Program-made: the position numbers and the translations under genes
The notes under the pieces: generated by a model
Told to the model about the DNA's origin: nothing
Databases searched by the model: none
The model's input: the letters and a program-made list of their open reading frames with translations, nothing else
NCBI RefSeq assembly: GCF_030541005.1
Contig: NZ_JASSVM010000008.1
Span: 62,001-126,000 of the forward strand
Source: Marinobacter sp. SS5-14b
GTDB lineage: Bacteria; Pseudomonadota; Gammaproteobacteria; Pseudomonadales; Oleiphilaceae
Length of the DNA stretch: 64,000 nt
Direction: 5' to 3'
Shown here: in pieces, positions 37,927-47,174 of the stretch
Layout: the number at the start of each line of letters is the position of its first letter
How positions within the stretch are numbered: the first letter of the stretch is position 1

Positions 37927-39096
37927 ATGGCTTCCGCACCTTGGGATGACCTGCTGAACTTTGAATCACAACTGGACGAAACCGAGCGCCAGGTACGCGA
38001 CAGCATTCGCAGCTTCTGCGATAACCGTCTGATGCCCGGCATCGTCGAGGCAAACCGCCACGAAAAATTCGACCGCAGCATCTTCACCGAAATGGGTGAA
38101 CTGGGCATGCTGGGTGCCACCCTGCCGGAAGAGTACGGCGGCCCCGGCCTGAACCACGTATGCTACGGCCTGATCGCACGGGAAGTTGAACGGGTAGACT
38201 CTGCCTACCGCTCGGCCCTGAGCGTACAGTCTTCACTGGTGATGTACCCGATCTTCTCTTACGGCAAAGAAGAACTGAAAAAGCGCATTCTGCCGAAACT
38301 GGCCTCCGGCGAGTTTGTTGGCTGTTTCGGCCTGACCGAACCCAACCACGGGTCTGACCCCGGCGGCATGGAAACCCGCGCCAAGAAAGTCGATGGCGGC
38401 TACCTGCTGAGCGGCTCCAAGACCTGGATCACCAACTCCCCGATTGCCGACGTTTGCGTGGTCTGGGCCAAGCTGGACGGCGTGGTAAACGGCTTTGTGA
38501 TCGAGCGCGAAGGCGCCAAGGGTCTGGAAACTCCGAAGATTCAGGGCAAATTCTCCCTGCGCGCATCCGACACCGGCTCTATCTTTATGGACGAAGTCTT
38601 CGTTCCTGAAGAAAACCGCCTGGAAGTTGAAGGCCTGAAAGGCCCGCTGAGCTGCCTTACCAAGGCTCGCTACGGCATCAGCTGGGGCGCCCTGGGTGCT
38701 GCGGAATTCTGCTGGCATGCAGCCCGCAACTACACCCTGGAGCGTAAGCAGTTTGGCAAGCCCCTGGCCGCCAATCAGCTGATCCAGAAGAAGCTGGTAG
38801 ACATGCAGACTGAAATCACCCTCGGCCTGCAGGCAGTACTGCAGCTGGGCCGCATGATGGATGCCGGCATTGCCACCCCGGATTCCGTTTCCCTTCTGAA
38901 GCGTAACAACTGTGGCAAGGCCCTGGACATCGCCCGCGTAGCCCGCGATATGCACGGTGGTAACGGTATTGCAGATGAATACCACGTTATCCGCCACGTC
39001 ATGAACCTGGAAGCAGTTAACACCTACGAAGGCACCCACGACGTCCACGCCCTGATTCTGGGCCGTGGTCAGACCGGTATTCAGGCCTTCAGCTGA
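37927..39096 (+). CDS. gcdH: Glutaryl-CoA dehydrogenase
   Basis: 389 residues. Motifs: [55 protein letters not shown] and [18 protein letters not shown], all typical of GcdH. The catalytic glutamate is in NTYEGTHD. The enzyme oxidises and decarboxylates glutaryl-CoA to crotonyl-CoA. Glutaryl-CoA is the expected end of odd-chain dicarboxylate degradation such as pimelate. AGGAGAA precedes the ATG. The gene ends before a good terminator. Confidence 0.93.
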   Translation: MASAPWDDLLNFESQLDETERQVRDSIRSFCDNRLMPGIVEANRHEKFDRSIFTEMGELGMLGATLPEEYGGPGLNHVCYGLIAREVERVDSAYRSALSVQSSLVMYPIFSYGKEELKKRILPKLASGEFVGCFGLTEPNHGSDPGGMETRAKKVDGGYLLSGSKTWITNSPIADVCVVWAKLDGVVNGFVIEREGAKGLETPKIQGKFSLRASDTGSIFMDEVFVPEENRLEVEGLKGPLSCLTKARYGISWGALGAAEFCWHAARNYTLERKQFGKPLAANQLIQKKLVDMQTEITLGLQAVLQLGRMMDAGIATPDSVSLLKRNNCGKALDIARVARDMHGGNGIADEYHVIRHVMNLEAVNTYEGTHDVHALILGRGQTGIQAFS

Positions 39097-39120
39097 TCCC
39101 TCCGGAAACAGCACTCCTGA

Positions 39121-39144
39121 ACCCCTCCGTAGAGGGGTTTTTTG
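39121..39144 (+). terminator. Terminator after gcdH
   Basis: ACCCCTC and GAGGGGT form a stem around CGTA and are followed by TTTTT. Confidence 0.85.
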
Positions 39145-39183
39145 TGCCCGGCGCCTCGAGGCCTAAACTTCTCGCGCTGGCAT

Positions 39184-39215
39184 AAAAAAGCCCCGGCGTG
39201 CAGCGCACCCGGGGC
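39184..39215 (-). terminator. Terminator of the DcaP-like porin gene
   Basis: On the minus strand GCCCCGGGTGCG pairs with CGCCGGGGC and is followed by TTTTTT. It lies about 50 bp after the porin stop. Confidence 0.85.
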
Positions 39216-39263
39216 AAGCGATGAAATACCTAATATTCGTTTTAACTCAACGGAAATCGCTGA

Positions 39264-40568
39264 TCAGAATGCCAACTTGGCGGAAGCCATTACCTGCTCA
39301 TACTGCTGACTGCCGCTGCCGGCGATCTCGCCAAAGTCCCAGTAGGCATACTCAAGACCCAGAGCCAGGTTCTCATGAGCGGCCCACAGCAGGTTAACGT
39401 GGACTGAGGTGGAGGAGTCGAAATAGCTGAGAGTCCCTGCAGGAGAGAAGTCCAGATCGTCCACAATCTCGGTATGGGAAACCGACAGGTTACTTCTCCA
39501 GGCTGAATTCCAGAAGTGACGGTAGGCCGCAGTGACCCCGTAGGTATTCAGCGGCTCAACCTTTCCGGCCGCCTGCTCAGCCCGATCCACATCCGGGTAG
39601 GTGAACAGCCCCATGTAACGGCCAAGCGCTCCATAGCTGTATTGCAGACGCAAGTCATCACGCCCAAACGTAGGAATACGGGCACTCAGAGATACAGCAC
39701 CGGCTGCCTTGGTGTCCTCCGCAGCATCATCTTCCAGATAGCGCAGCAGGGCCGCAACAGAGTAGAAACCGTAGTTGCCGCGAGTCTGATAGCGCGCTAC
39801 GAGATCCGGATAGGACTGATCGCCATAGGATTCAGAGCCAAAACCATCTTCCGGGTTTTCGAGGGCGACCATCAACTTGCCACCCGGAGCGGACATGTTA
39901 TAGCGGAGCATCGGCTGTCGGGCATAGATAAAGGCAGCCTGTTTACCTTGGTTCAGAATCTCTGGCAATGCAGACAGATCGGTAAAGGTTGTGTAGGTCT
40001 GGCCAAAATCCCAACCATTCCAGGAGCCAAACGCCTGCCGAACGCGCGCATTATAGCCGTTTGTGACAACTTCATTGCCGGGAGCATCCTCCGCGGTGTT
40101 GAAATCCATTTCGATGTACGTGGTCCAATCATGGCCGCCAACATCCTCGGTCTTGGTACCAATGCTGATACGAGATTCACGGATAGAGAAGCCTGTTTTC
40201 CAGTCGCTTTCACCTTCATTGGCCGCCTTGGCAAGCGTCCGGGGCAAAGCAATGGAGTAACCGTTGCTGATTCCATTACCGTTGGATCCGAAAATCACAT
40301 CGGCCTTGATGAACCCGCCAAATGTAATCGTGGTATCACCAATCTTCATCCCCTTGCCTTCACGTAACAGATATGGGTTGTCGTCCCGCGCCTCAGGGGC
40401 AGTCGACACATGACTTTCCAGAACCTGGATGCGCTCACGCAGCTCTTCCAGCTCTGTGTTGCTCTGCGCCTGGGCAGTTACCGAGCCAAGCATCAGCAGA
40501 GGTGCACCCGCCAGGGCTACGGCGCGGACCAGCGGATGGGTGGCAAAACGGGTTGTTGTTGTTGTCAT
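39264..40568 (-). CDS. DcaP-like trimeric outer-membrane porin
   Basis: 434 residues from ATG 40568, where a signal peptide (cut near AQAQS) begins at the N-terminus. A short coiled-coil NTELEELRERIQVLESHV follows, then a beta barrel starting ITFGGFIKADVIFGSN and ending QVMASAKLAF with terminal Phe. DcaP family channels take up dicarboxylates in Acinetobacter. The gene is divergent from the Pim-like dehydrogenases and has an IclR-type site 80 bp upstream. This favours a dicarboxylic substrate for the island. Confidence 0.87.
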   Translation of the reverse strand: MTTTTTRFATHPLVRAVALAGAPLLMLGSVTAQAQSNTELEELRERIQVLESHVSTAPEARDDNPYLLREGKGMKIGDTTITFGGFIKADVIFGSNGNGISNGYSIALPRTLAKAANEGESDWKTGFSIRESRISIGTKTEDVGGHDWTTYIEMDFNTAEDAPGNEVVTNGYNARVRQAFGSWNGWDFGQTYTTFTDLSALPEILNQGKQAAFIYARQPMLRYNMSAPGGKLMVALENPEDGFGSESYGDQSYPDLVARYQTRGNYGFYSVAALLRYLEDDAAEDTKAAGAVSLSARIPTFGRDDLRLQYSYGALGRYMGLFTYPDVDRAEQAAGKVEPLNTYGVTAAYRHFWNSAWRSNLSVSHTEIVDDLDFSPAGTLSYFDSSTSVHVNLLWAAHENLALGLEYAYWDFGEIAGSGSQQYEQVMASAKLAF

Positions 40569-40647
40569 CTTGAAAAACCTCGCATCGGAGTTGGTTAGCG
40601 TCTTTATTGTTAAATCTACGGGACTGGCACATACCTTCGCGCAATAA

Positions 40648-40662
40648 TTCCGCACAGCGGAC
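40648..40662. promoter_or_regulatory. Putative IclR-type operator upstream of the porin
   Basis: TTCCGC-ACA-GCGGAC, in the divergent region between the porin and the Pim-like dehydrogenase genes. Confidence 0.6.
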
Positions 40663-40838
40663 CTTCTGGTTATTTGCATTTCATTATGCAGCACCATCTT
40701 CCGCGACGACGAATATAGATGAAGAATTTTAGATCAACAAGTCCATTTATCTTTTTGCATGTCTACAACGATGCATTTTTTGACAGTTGATTCCGTTAGC
40801 ATTGACATCCACCGTTTGGTTGATGGATCATGGAACAA

Positions 40839-40853
40839 TTCTGCTATGCGGTA
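40839..40853. promoter_or_regulatory. Putative IclR-type operator upstream of the Pim-like dehydrogenase pair
   Basis: TTCTGC-TAT-GCGGTA, 34 bp before the start of the first dehydrogenase. TTGACA lies at 40802-40807. Confidence 0.6.
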
Positions 40854-40887
40854 TACATTTTCGCTAAGAGCACGGTGAGGGTTACCT

Positions 40888-42084
40888 ATGAACATGAATT
40901 ACACAGCCGAGGAATTGGCTTTCCGCGATGAAGTTCGCGCATTTCTGGATGCCAAGCTGCCTGAAGACATCGCAGCCAAGGTGAAAGGCTTTCGCAAGCT
41001 GAGCAAGGAAGACCACCAGCGGTGGCAAAAAATTCTCAGCGAGCAAGGCTGGTACGCCACGCACTGGCCGGAACAGTACGGGGGTGTCAGCTGGACACCG
41101 GTCCAGAAGCACATCTGGGATGAAGAGTCCTGCCGTTACGGTGTGCCCCGCTCCATTCCCTTCGGCGTAAATATGGTGGCTCCGGTCATCATCAAGTTCG
41201 GCTCCGAAGAACAGAAGCAGCAATACCTGCCCCGGATTCTGAGCGGCGAAGACTGGTGGTGTCAGGGTTATTCCGAGCCAGGCGCGGGTTCTGACCTGGC
41301 TTCCCTGAAAACACGGGCTGTGCGCGAAGGCGACCATTACATCGTTAATGGCCAGAAGACCTGGACCACGCTGGGTCAGCACGCCAACATGATCTTCTGC
41401 CTGGTACGTACCAACACTGAAGTGAAGGCGCAGGAAGGCATCTCATTCCTGCTGATCGACATGAACACCCCGGGTATTACCGTTCGTCCGATCATCACGC
41501 TGGACGGTGAGCATGAAGTTAACGAAGTCTTCTTCGAAGACGTGAAGGTTCCCGTCGAGAACCTGGTGGGTGAAGAAGATAAAGGCTGGACCTACGCCAA
41601 GTACCTGCTCACCTACGAGCGCACCGGCCTGGCCGGCATCGGCCTGTCCAAGGCAGCGCTGACACACCTCAAGCAGCTGGCCAGCCGTCGGGTGAAGAAC
41701 GGCAACCCCCTGATTCAGGATCCGACCTTCAGCCAACGTATCGCGCAGGTCGAAATCGACCTGATGGCAGCAGCGATCAGCAACCTGAGAATTGTTGCCT
41801 CGGTAGAAGGCGGCGGCGTTCCGGGAGCGGAAAGTTCCATGCTGAAAGTGCGCGGCACCGAGATTCGCCAGGCTATCAACGACCTGGCACGCCGGGCGAT
41901 CGGACCTTACGCCATTCCGTTTGCTGAAGAAGAGATGGACCAGGCCTATGACGGCGAATTCCTGTCTGACCCGGATGCTGCGCCTCTGGCTGCCCATTAC
42001 TTCAACAACCGCAAGCTGTCTATTTTCGGTGGATCAAACGAGATCCAGAAGAACATCGTTTCGAAAATGATTCTGGGACTTTAA
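40888..42084 (+). CDS. Acyl-CoA dehydrogenase, PimC (pimeloyl-CoA dehydrogenase large subunit)-like
   Basis: 398 residues. Sequence features such as GWYATHWPEQYGGVSWTPVQ, GYSEPGAGSDLASLKTRA and IFGGSNEIQKNIVSKMILGL match the heterodimeric dehydrogenases represented by PimC and related bile- or alicyclic-acid enzymes. A second subunit is encoded 10 bp downstream, as usual for this group. The product is an unsaturated acyl-CoA. The substrate may be a dicarboxyl-CoA, an alicyclic or a branched acyl-CoA. Confidence 0.88.
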   Translation: MNMNYTAEELAFRDEVRAFLDAKLPEDIAAKVKGFRKLSKEDHQRWQKILSEQGWYATHWPEQYGGVSWTPVQKHIWDEESCRYGVPRSIPFGVNMVAPVIIKFGSEEQKQQYLPRILSGEDWWCQGYSEPGAGSDLASLKTRAVREGDHYIVNGQKTWTTLGQHANMIFCLVRTNTEVKAQEGISFLLIDMNTPGITVRPIITLDGEHEVNEVFFEDVKVPVENLVGEEDKGWTYAKYLLTYERTGLAGIGLSKAALTHLKQLASRRVKNGNPLIQDPTFSQRIAQVEIDLMAAAISNLRIVASVEGGGVPGAESSMLKVRGTEIRQAINDLARRAIGPYAIPFAEEEMDQAYDGEFLSDPDAAPLAAHYFNNRKLSIFGGSNEIQKNIVSKMILGL

Positions 42085-42094
42085 GGAGGCGACC

Positions 42095-43237
42095 ATGGAT
42101 TTCCGACTCAACGAAGAGCAGCAAATGCTGCAGGACACCGTGGCTCGTCTGGTTCGCGGTGAGTACAGCTTCGAAAAACGGCTGGAATACAGCGAATCAG
42201 AGCTTGGCTTCAGTGAAAGTTTCTGGAAGCAACTGGGCGAACTGGGCCTGATGGCGGTGCCATTCCCCGAGGAACTCGGCGGCTTTGGCGGCACCGGTGT
42301 TGAAGTTCAAAGCGTGATGACCGAGCTGGGCCGCGGTCTGTGCATCGAGCCGTACCTCCAGTCTGTGGTTCTCGGCGGCGGGCTGATCAGTCAGGCCGGC
42401 AATGAACAGCAGAAAGAACAGTGGCTGGCAGGCATAGCAACGGGCGAAACCCAGGTAGCCGTTGCCTTGCAGGAGCCTCAGAGCTTCTACAACACCAACG
42501 ACGTAGAAACTACCGCCGAGAAAGCCGGCAGCGACTATGTTCTTAACGGCCGCAAAGCGGTCGTAATCGGTGGCCATAGTGCCGACCTGCTGGTGGTTTC
42601 TGCCCGCACAGCCGGCAACAGCCGTGATGCCGCTGGCATCAGCTTGTTTGTCATCGACGCCAATGCTGAAGGCCTGGAGCGTCGCAGCTACCCGACCATC
42701 GACGGCGCGAAGGGCTGCGATCTATTCCTGAACAACGTCAAAGTCGGCGCAGACGCTCTGCTGGGCAACGAAGGTGAGGCTGCCGATGTTATTGAATACC
42801 AGGTTGGCCGTGCCATTTCCGCTCTGTGTGGTGAAGCGGTCGGCGTTATGGAAGTCGCCTGTGACCTGACCCTGGACTACCTCAAGCAGCGCAAGCAGTT
42901 TGGCGTGCCCATCGGTAAGTTCCAGGTACTTCAGCACCGGATGGCTGACATGATGTCCGAACTGGAGCAGGCTCGTTCAATGGCCATCCTTGCCGCCAGT
43001 GTGGCTGATGAGCCTCAGAGCGACGAGCGCCGTCGGGTAATTGCGGCCGCTAAAAACGTAATTAGTCGCAGCGCCCAGTTTATTTCCGAAAAGGGCGTTC
43101 AGTCCCACGGAGGTATCGGCATGACCTGGGAATACAACTTTGCCCACTACGCCAAGCGCCTGGTGATGATCAACCACCAGCTGGGCGATGATGACTTCCA
43201 TCTTGAGCGCTATGCCGCTCTGCTGGAAGCCAACTGA
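42095..43237 (+). CDS. Acyl-CoA dehydrogenase, PimD-like small subunit
   Basis: 380 residues starting MDFRLNEEQQMLQDTVARLV. The middle is shorter and less conserved than ordinary acyl-CoA dehydrogenases (VALQEPQSFYNTNDVETTAE), as in PimD-type partners. It ends MINHQLGDDDFHLERY. AAGGAGG precedes the ATG. With the preceding gene it likely forms one heteromeric enzyme. A terminator follows. Confidence 0.86.
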   Translation: MDFRLNEEQQMLQDTVARLVRGEYSFEKRLEYSESELGFSESFWKQLGELGLMAVPFPEELGGFGGTGVEVQSVMTELGRGLCIEPYLQSVVLGGGLISQAGNEQQKEQWLAGIATGETQVAVALQEPQSFYNTNDVETTAEKAGSDYVLNGRKAVVIGGHSADLLVVSARTAGNSRDAAGISLFVIDANAEGLERRSYPTIDGAKGCDLFLNNVKVGADALLGNEGEAADVIEYQVGRAISALCGEAVGVMEVACDLTLDYLKQRKQFGVPIGKFQVLQHRMADMMSELEQARSMAILAASVADEPQSDERRRVIAAAKNVISRSAQFISEKGVQSHGGIGMTWEYNFAHYAKRLVMINHQLGDDDFHLERYAALLEAN

Positions 43238-43291
43238 TACCAAATCAGTGAACCTTGGGTCTGTCTCCACATCAGTCAGGACCCTCTTTCG

Positions 43292-43316
43292 GGGTGGCCT
43301 ATGCCACCCTTTTTTT
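43292..43316 (+). terminator. Terminator after the dehydrogenase pair
   Basis: GGGTGGC and GCCACCC pair across CTAT and are followed by seven T. Confidence 0.9.
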
Positions 43317-43362
43317 ATGCCCCGAATAACCCTGAGCAACCATTCTCTGCGGAGGAACAATC

Positions 43363-44124
43363 ATGATAAAAAACCATCCGGACGAAATGCAGGCTGATCT
43401 GAGAAAGGCCGAGTGGAAAGTAAGGACCGAACTGGCTGCCGCCTATCGGCTGGTGGCCCTTTTTGGCTGGGACGACCTGGTGTTTACCCACCTGTCGGCC
43501 CGGGTGCCCGGCCCGGAGCACCACTTTCTGATCAATCCCTATGGATTGCTGTTCCATGAAATGACCGCCTCATCCCTGGTGAAAGTCGACCAGGATGGCG
43601 AAGTCGTGGAAGCCGGCGGGCTGCGCAGGGTTAACCCGGCGGGGTTTACCATCCACAGCGCCGTACATATGGGGCGCGAAGATGCCGGAGCCGTCATGCA
43701 CCTGCATGCAGCAGATGGTGTTGCAGTATCAGCCCACCGTGATGGCCTCCAGCCCCTGAGCCAGACCGCCATGCTGTGCCTTGAGCACCTGAGTTACCAC
43801 GAATATGAAGGCGTAGCGCTCAACCTTGATGAGAGGGAGCGCCTGATCCGGGATCTGGGTAACAAATCCATGATGATCTTGCGCAACCACGGCATTCTGA
43901 CCGTGGGCCGCGATGTGCCGGAAACCTTCACTTACCTCTACTTCCTGATGAAGGCCTGCGAGATACAGGTAAAAGCGCAGAGCTGTGGCCCGGTATATAT
44001 GCCCGCCCAACAGGCTATCGACACCACGGCGGATCAATCAGGCTCACTCGGCAAGGCAGCAAAGCTTACCTGGCCCGCCCTTCTGAGACTGCTTGATGCC
44101 AGGTCTCCTGGCTACAACGTTTGA
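43363..44124 (+). CDS. Class II aldolase/adducin-family protein
   Basis: 253 residues. AGGAAC is upstream. The family fold is seen in LVALFGWDDLVFTHLSARVPG, FLINPYGLLFHEMTASSLVKVD and AVMHLHAADGVAV; the HLH pair is the usual metal-ligand position. Many members are aldolases or epimerases, while adducin-like ones in acyl-CoA clusters have no proven function. It is followed directly by a MaoC-type hydratase and the two may work together. Confidence 0.85.
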   Translation: MIKNHPDEMQADLRKAEWKVRTELAAAYRLVALFGWDDLVFTHLSARVPGPEHHFLINPYGLLFHEMTASSLVKVDQDGEVVEAGGLRRVNPAGFTIHSAVHMGREDAGAVMHLHAADGVAVSAHRDGLQPLSQTAMLCLEHLSYHEYEGVALNLDERERLIRDLGNKSMMILRNHGILTVGRDVPETFTYLYFLMKACEIQVKAQSCGPVYMPAQQAIDTTADQSGSLGKAAKLTWPALLRLLDARSPGYNV

Positions 44125-44156
44125 GCCCGTCATCAATCCACTTTCAGGAAGGTTCT

Positions 44157-44612
44157 ATGATTACTGTTGATATTAATGATCTTGAAGCCTATCAGGGCAT
44201 GCTCATTGGCCACAGCCCCTGGGTAACCGTGAGCCAGGCCATGATAAACGCCTTTGCCGAAACCACCGGCGACCATCAGTGGATCCATGTGGATGTCGAC
44301 CGGGCCAGCCGGGAGTCACCCTGGAAGAGCCCGGTAGCCCATGGCTACCTGACGGCGTCACTGATCCCCAAGCTCAACAGCGAAGTCATCAAGGTGACGG
44401 GAACTTCAGCCACCATCAACTACGGCTTGAACAAACTCCGCTTTCCCGCAGCCGTCAAGGCTGGGTCAGATATCCGGTCCCGGGTTGAGCTGGTATCAGT
44501 GAAGCGGGTGGATGATCACCGCCTGCTGGCTACTTACCAGACAGTGGTGGAAATCAGACATGAAGATAAGCCGGCCTGTGTCCTGGAAAATCTGGCCATG
44601 TACGTGGTCTGA
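44157..44612 (+). CDS. MaoC-type enoyl-CoA hydratase
   Basis: 151 residues from ATG 44157 with AGGAAGG upstream; the longer reading overlaps the previous gene by 4 bp but starts with unlike sequence. The hydratase motif FAETTGDHQWIHVDVDRA with PVAHGYLTASLIPKL is the (R)-specific hot-dog hydratase signature (Asp and His). It adds water to an enoyl-CoA. The short gap to the aldolase-like gene suggests one transcript. Confidence 0.9.
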   Translation: MITVDINDLEAYQGMLIGHSPWVTVSQAMINAFAETTGDHQWIHVDVDRASRESPWKSPVAHGYLTASLIPKLNSEVIKVTGTSATINYGLNKLRFPAAVKAGSDIRSRVELVSVKRVDDHRLLATYQTVVEIRHEDKPACVLENLAMYVV

Positions 44613-44631
44613 GTTTTCCGGTCAGTGCAAA

Positions 44632-44669
44632 AAGGCGGCAAGCCCTGAGGGTGGGGGGGGAGCCGCCTT
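44632..44669. terminator. Stem-loop with G8 tract between convergent genes
   Basis: AAGGCGGC and GCCGCCTT pair around a loop that contains a run of eight G. It sits between the MaoC gene and the end of the minus-strand CoA ligase gene. It may be a weak terminator. Confidence 0.5.
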
Positions 44670-44692
44670 CCTAACTTCCAGTGTTGTGCAAG

Positions 44693-46351
44693 CTACTTCT
44701 GCCACTCCTGCTCCTGAAGTGCCCGCCACATCAGCTTTCCGGTCGGTGATTTTGGCAACTCATCAACAAATTCAATGATGGTTGGCACCTTGTAGGCCGC
44801 CATTTGCTCCTTACACCAACTGATGATGTCATCCTTGGTTGTTGTGCTTTCAGCCTCAGGCGTTAGTACAATACAAGCCTTGACCGTTTCACCACGCTTG
44901 GGGTCCGGGGCAGAGATAATGCAGACTTCGTGGATGGATGGGTGACGGTACATCAACCCTTCTACCTCAGACGGCCAGACCTTGAAGCCAGACGCGTTGA
45001 TCATGCGTTTGACCCGATCCACCATGAAGAAGTAACCATCTTCATCGTAGTAACCCAGATCGCCGGTGCGGAAGAAACGCTTACCATCGATTTCGACGAA
45101 CGAGGCCTCGGTATCCACGGGTCGATTCCAGTAGCCCAGAGTGACCTGAGGCCCGCAGGAAACGATCTCGCCGGTTTCTCCCACGCCTTTTTCTTCAAGT
45201 GTGTCGACATCGATAATCCGGCTGTCAACATCAAATACCGGAATCCCCAGGCATTGCGGTTTAGGGTTGTTACCGGGGTTGATGTGGGTAGCTGCCATGG
45301 TTTCAGACAAACCGTATCCTTCGATGTAATCAAGGCCTGTCAGCTTTTTGAGCTTTTCCGCCACCGCAACAGGCATCGCGGCACCACCACCCCCGATCAT
45401 GTTCAGGCTGCTGATGTCGTAGCTACCCAGCTCCGGGTTTGACAGAAAATCCACCGCCATAGTGACGATATTGGTCCAGCCGGTGACCTTGTAACGCTCA
45501 ATCAAACGTGCCGCTGTGGTTCTGTCCCAACGGGTCATGATGACAGAAGTGGCACCGCAGAATATGGGACCGTTCATGGAGCCAGTCATGCCGGTTACGT
45601 GGAAGAACGGCAGCGTGGATAGCTGAACACTATCCGGAGTGGACAGATTCCAGAATACCCGGTGCACGGCTGTCGCCATCACCGACCGGTGAGTGTGCAT
45701 GCAGCCCTTGGGTGCCCCGGTGGTACCGGAGCTGTACGGAATAACGGCAAGGTCATCCGGGCCGGCAGTATGTTCACCGGGCTTGTGTCCGGCTTCCAGG
45801 GCCGCCTCCCAGGTAACCACTCCCGGTATATCCCTGGACCACGCGGGCGCAGCAACTTCAGCCGGCAACGTCAGGTCGGTTTCCGGATTAATGTAGGTGT
45901 TGTAAGACGCAACAATCACTTGTTCCAGGTTGGTCTCACCAATCAACGGCGCGATGAAGCCCGCCAGTTCCTGGCCCGCCATGCACACCGTGGAGCCAGT
46001 ATCCGAAATATAGTGCTCAAGCTCCGCCGCGCGGTTCATGGGATTCACAGGAATAACCACGGCGTCGGCCCGCAGGATGGCATAGTAGGAGATCACATAC
46101 TGCGGGGAGTTCTGCATATAAAGCAGGACCCGATCACCCTTCTTGACCCCCTGGGCCTGCAGGTAACCCGCCATAGTATCGACTTCTCGCTTAAGCCGGG
46201 CATAGGTCATGGGCGCATCGTAGAAAACGATGGCATTGTGGTCCGGATAACGCAGTGCCGAGACATCCAGGTTGGTGTACAGACTGGTTTTCGGCAGGGT
46301 CATGGTTTTGGGCAGATCTTTCGGCCAAACCTTGTAGTGGCGTGTAAACAT
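44693..46351 (-). CDS. AMP-forming acyl-CoA ligase
   Basis: 552 residues from ATG 46351, with GGGGAGAA upstream. The AMP-binding motif is IPYSSGTTGAPKGCMHTH; later motifs are GYGLSETMAATH, FRTGDLGYYDEDGYF and the C-terminal lysine in PTGKLMWRAL. It activates a carboxylic acid with ATP and CoA. It is the last gene of the minus operon that begins at 51622. The substrate is unknown but probably medium or long chain or branched. Confidence 0.92.
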   Translation of the reverse strand: MFTRHYKVWPKDLPKTMTLPKTSLYTNLDVSALRYPDHNAIVFYDAPMTYARLKREVDTMAGYLQAQGVKKGDRVLLYMQNSPQYVISYYAILRADAVVIPVNPMNRAAELEHYISDTGSTVCMAGQELAGFIAPLIGETNLEQVIVASYNTYINPETDLTLPAEVAAPAWSRDIPGVVTWEAALEAGHKPGEHTAGPDDLAVIPYSSGTTGAPKGCMHTHRSVMATAVHRVFWNLSTPDSVQLSTLPFFHVTGMTGSMNGPIFCGATSVIMTRWDRTTAARLIERYKVTGWTNIVTMAVDFLSNPELGSYDISSLNMIGGGGAAMPVAVAEKLKKLTGLDYIEGYGLSETMAATHINPGNNPKPQCLGIPVFDVDSRIIDVDTLEEKGVGETGEIVSCGPQVTLGYWNRPVDTEASFVEIDGKRFFRTGDLGYYDEDGYFFMVDRVKRMINASGFKVWPSEVEGLMYRHPSIHEVCIISAPDPKRGETVKACIVLTPEAESTTTKDDIISWCKEQMAAYKVPTIIEFVDELPKSPTGKLMWRALQEQEWQK

Positions 46352-46376
46352 ATTCTTGTTCTCCCCCTGGGTTAAT

Positions 46377-47174
46377 TCAGTCAACCGCTTGAGCGGACAA
46401 ATCAAAATAATCAACAGCCCCGGGCAAGGGCTCGTCGTGGCGTAACGGTGAAATGGCAACGGCTTTTTCACGAAGTACGGTCACATCCGCATCCGGCGCC
46501 ACAATGTGGCGTGAGCTCCGGTCAAAACCAAGCCACCAGTAAGGCAGGCTGCGCGCATCACGGCCAGCGACCAGTGTTGGCTTCTGGATAGAGCCGTTGG
46601 ACTGCCGACACCATCGGGCTGCGGTAATATCGGCCGCTTCACAGGCTGGAAAGTTCACATTCCACGCCAGAACCTGGCCGGGGTGGTAAAGCCTGCGAAT
46701 GACCGCTTCAGCAAAGGTTTCCACCGGCGACCAGCGGACGTCGTCCCGGTTCAGGTAAGCCTGGCTCAGCGCAATGGCCGGAATGTTCATGTGGTGGGCA
46801 CTCAGTACCGCTCCAACGGTACCCGAGTACTGGACCGAATCACTGATGTTCGCTCCGCAATTCACACCGGAGAGCACCAGGTCTGGCGGTGTTTCCCCGA
46901 ACCACTCGGCCAGGGAATACAACACACAATCGGCCGGTGTGCCTGACACCGAATAACGATTAGCCCCAACCTGATAAACCCGTAACGGACTGTGAATGGA
47001 TATGCTCTGGCCAGCTCCGCTGCGATCATGTTCCGGAGCCACAACCCAAACCTCATCGGCCAACCGCCGGGCAATGGCTTCAAGGATAGCGATACCCGGC
47101 GCATTGATGCCGTCATCGTTGGTAATCAGAATTCGATTGGCAATCTTTCCCTGCATCATCGCTTCTCCGCTCAT
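46377..47174 (-). CDS. surE: SurE-family 5'-nucleotidase/phosphatase
   Basis: 265 residues. The metal site is in RILITNDDGINAPGI; SGVNCGANISDSVQYSGTVGAV and VSGTPADCV are SurE signatures. SurE is normally a housekeeping nucleotidase next to pcm/nlpD; here it overlaps by 4 bp the stop of a kinase-fold gene in an acyl-CoA operon. This location suggests a specialised phosphatase in the pathway, or a paralogue. The product is a small cytoplasmic enzyme. Confidence 0.9.
   Translation of the reverse strand: MSGEAMMQGKIANRILITNDDGINAPGIAILEAIARRLADEVWVVAPEHDRSGAGQSISIHSPLRVYQVGANRYSVSGTPADCVLYSLAEWFGETPPDLVLSGVNCGANISDSVQYSGTVGAVLSAHHMNIPAIALSQAYLNRDDVRWSPVETFAEAVIRRLYHPGQVLAWNVNFPACEAADITAARWCRQSNGSIQKPTLVAGRDARSLPYWWLGFDRSSRHIVAPDADVTVLREKAVAISPLRHDEPLPGAVDYFDLSAQAVD

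Noticed and set aside
43344..43360. ATTCTCTGCGGAGGAAC as a ninth IclR-type site
   Set aside because: It lacks the TGC..GCG core at the right spacing and is better explained as the ribosome-binding site.
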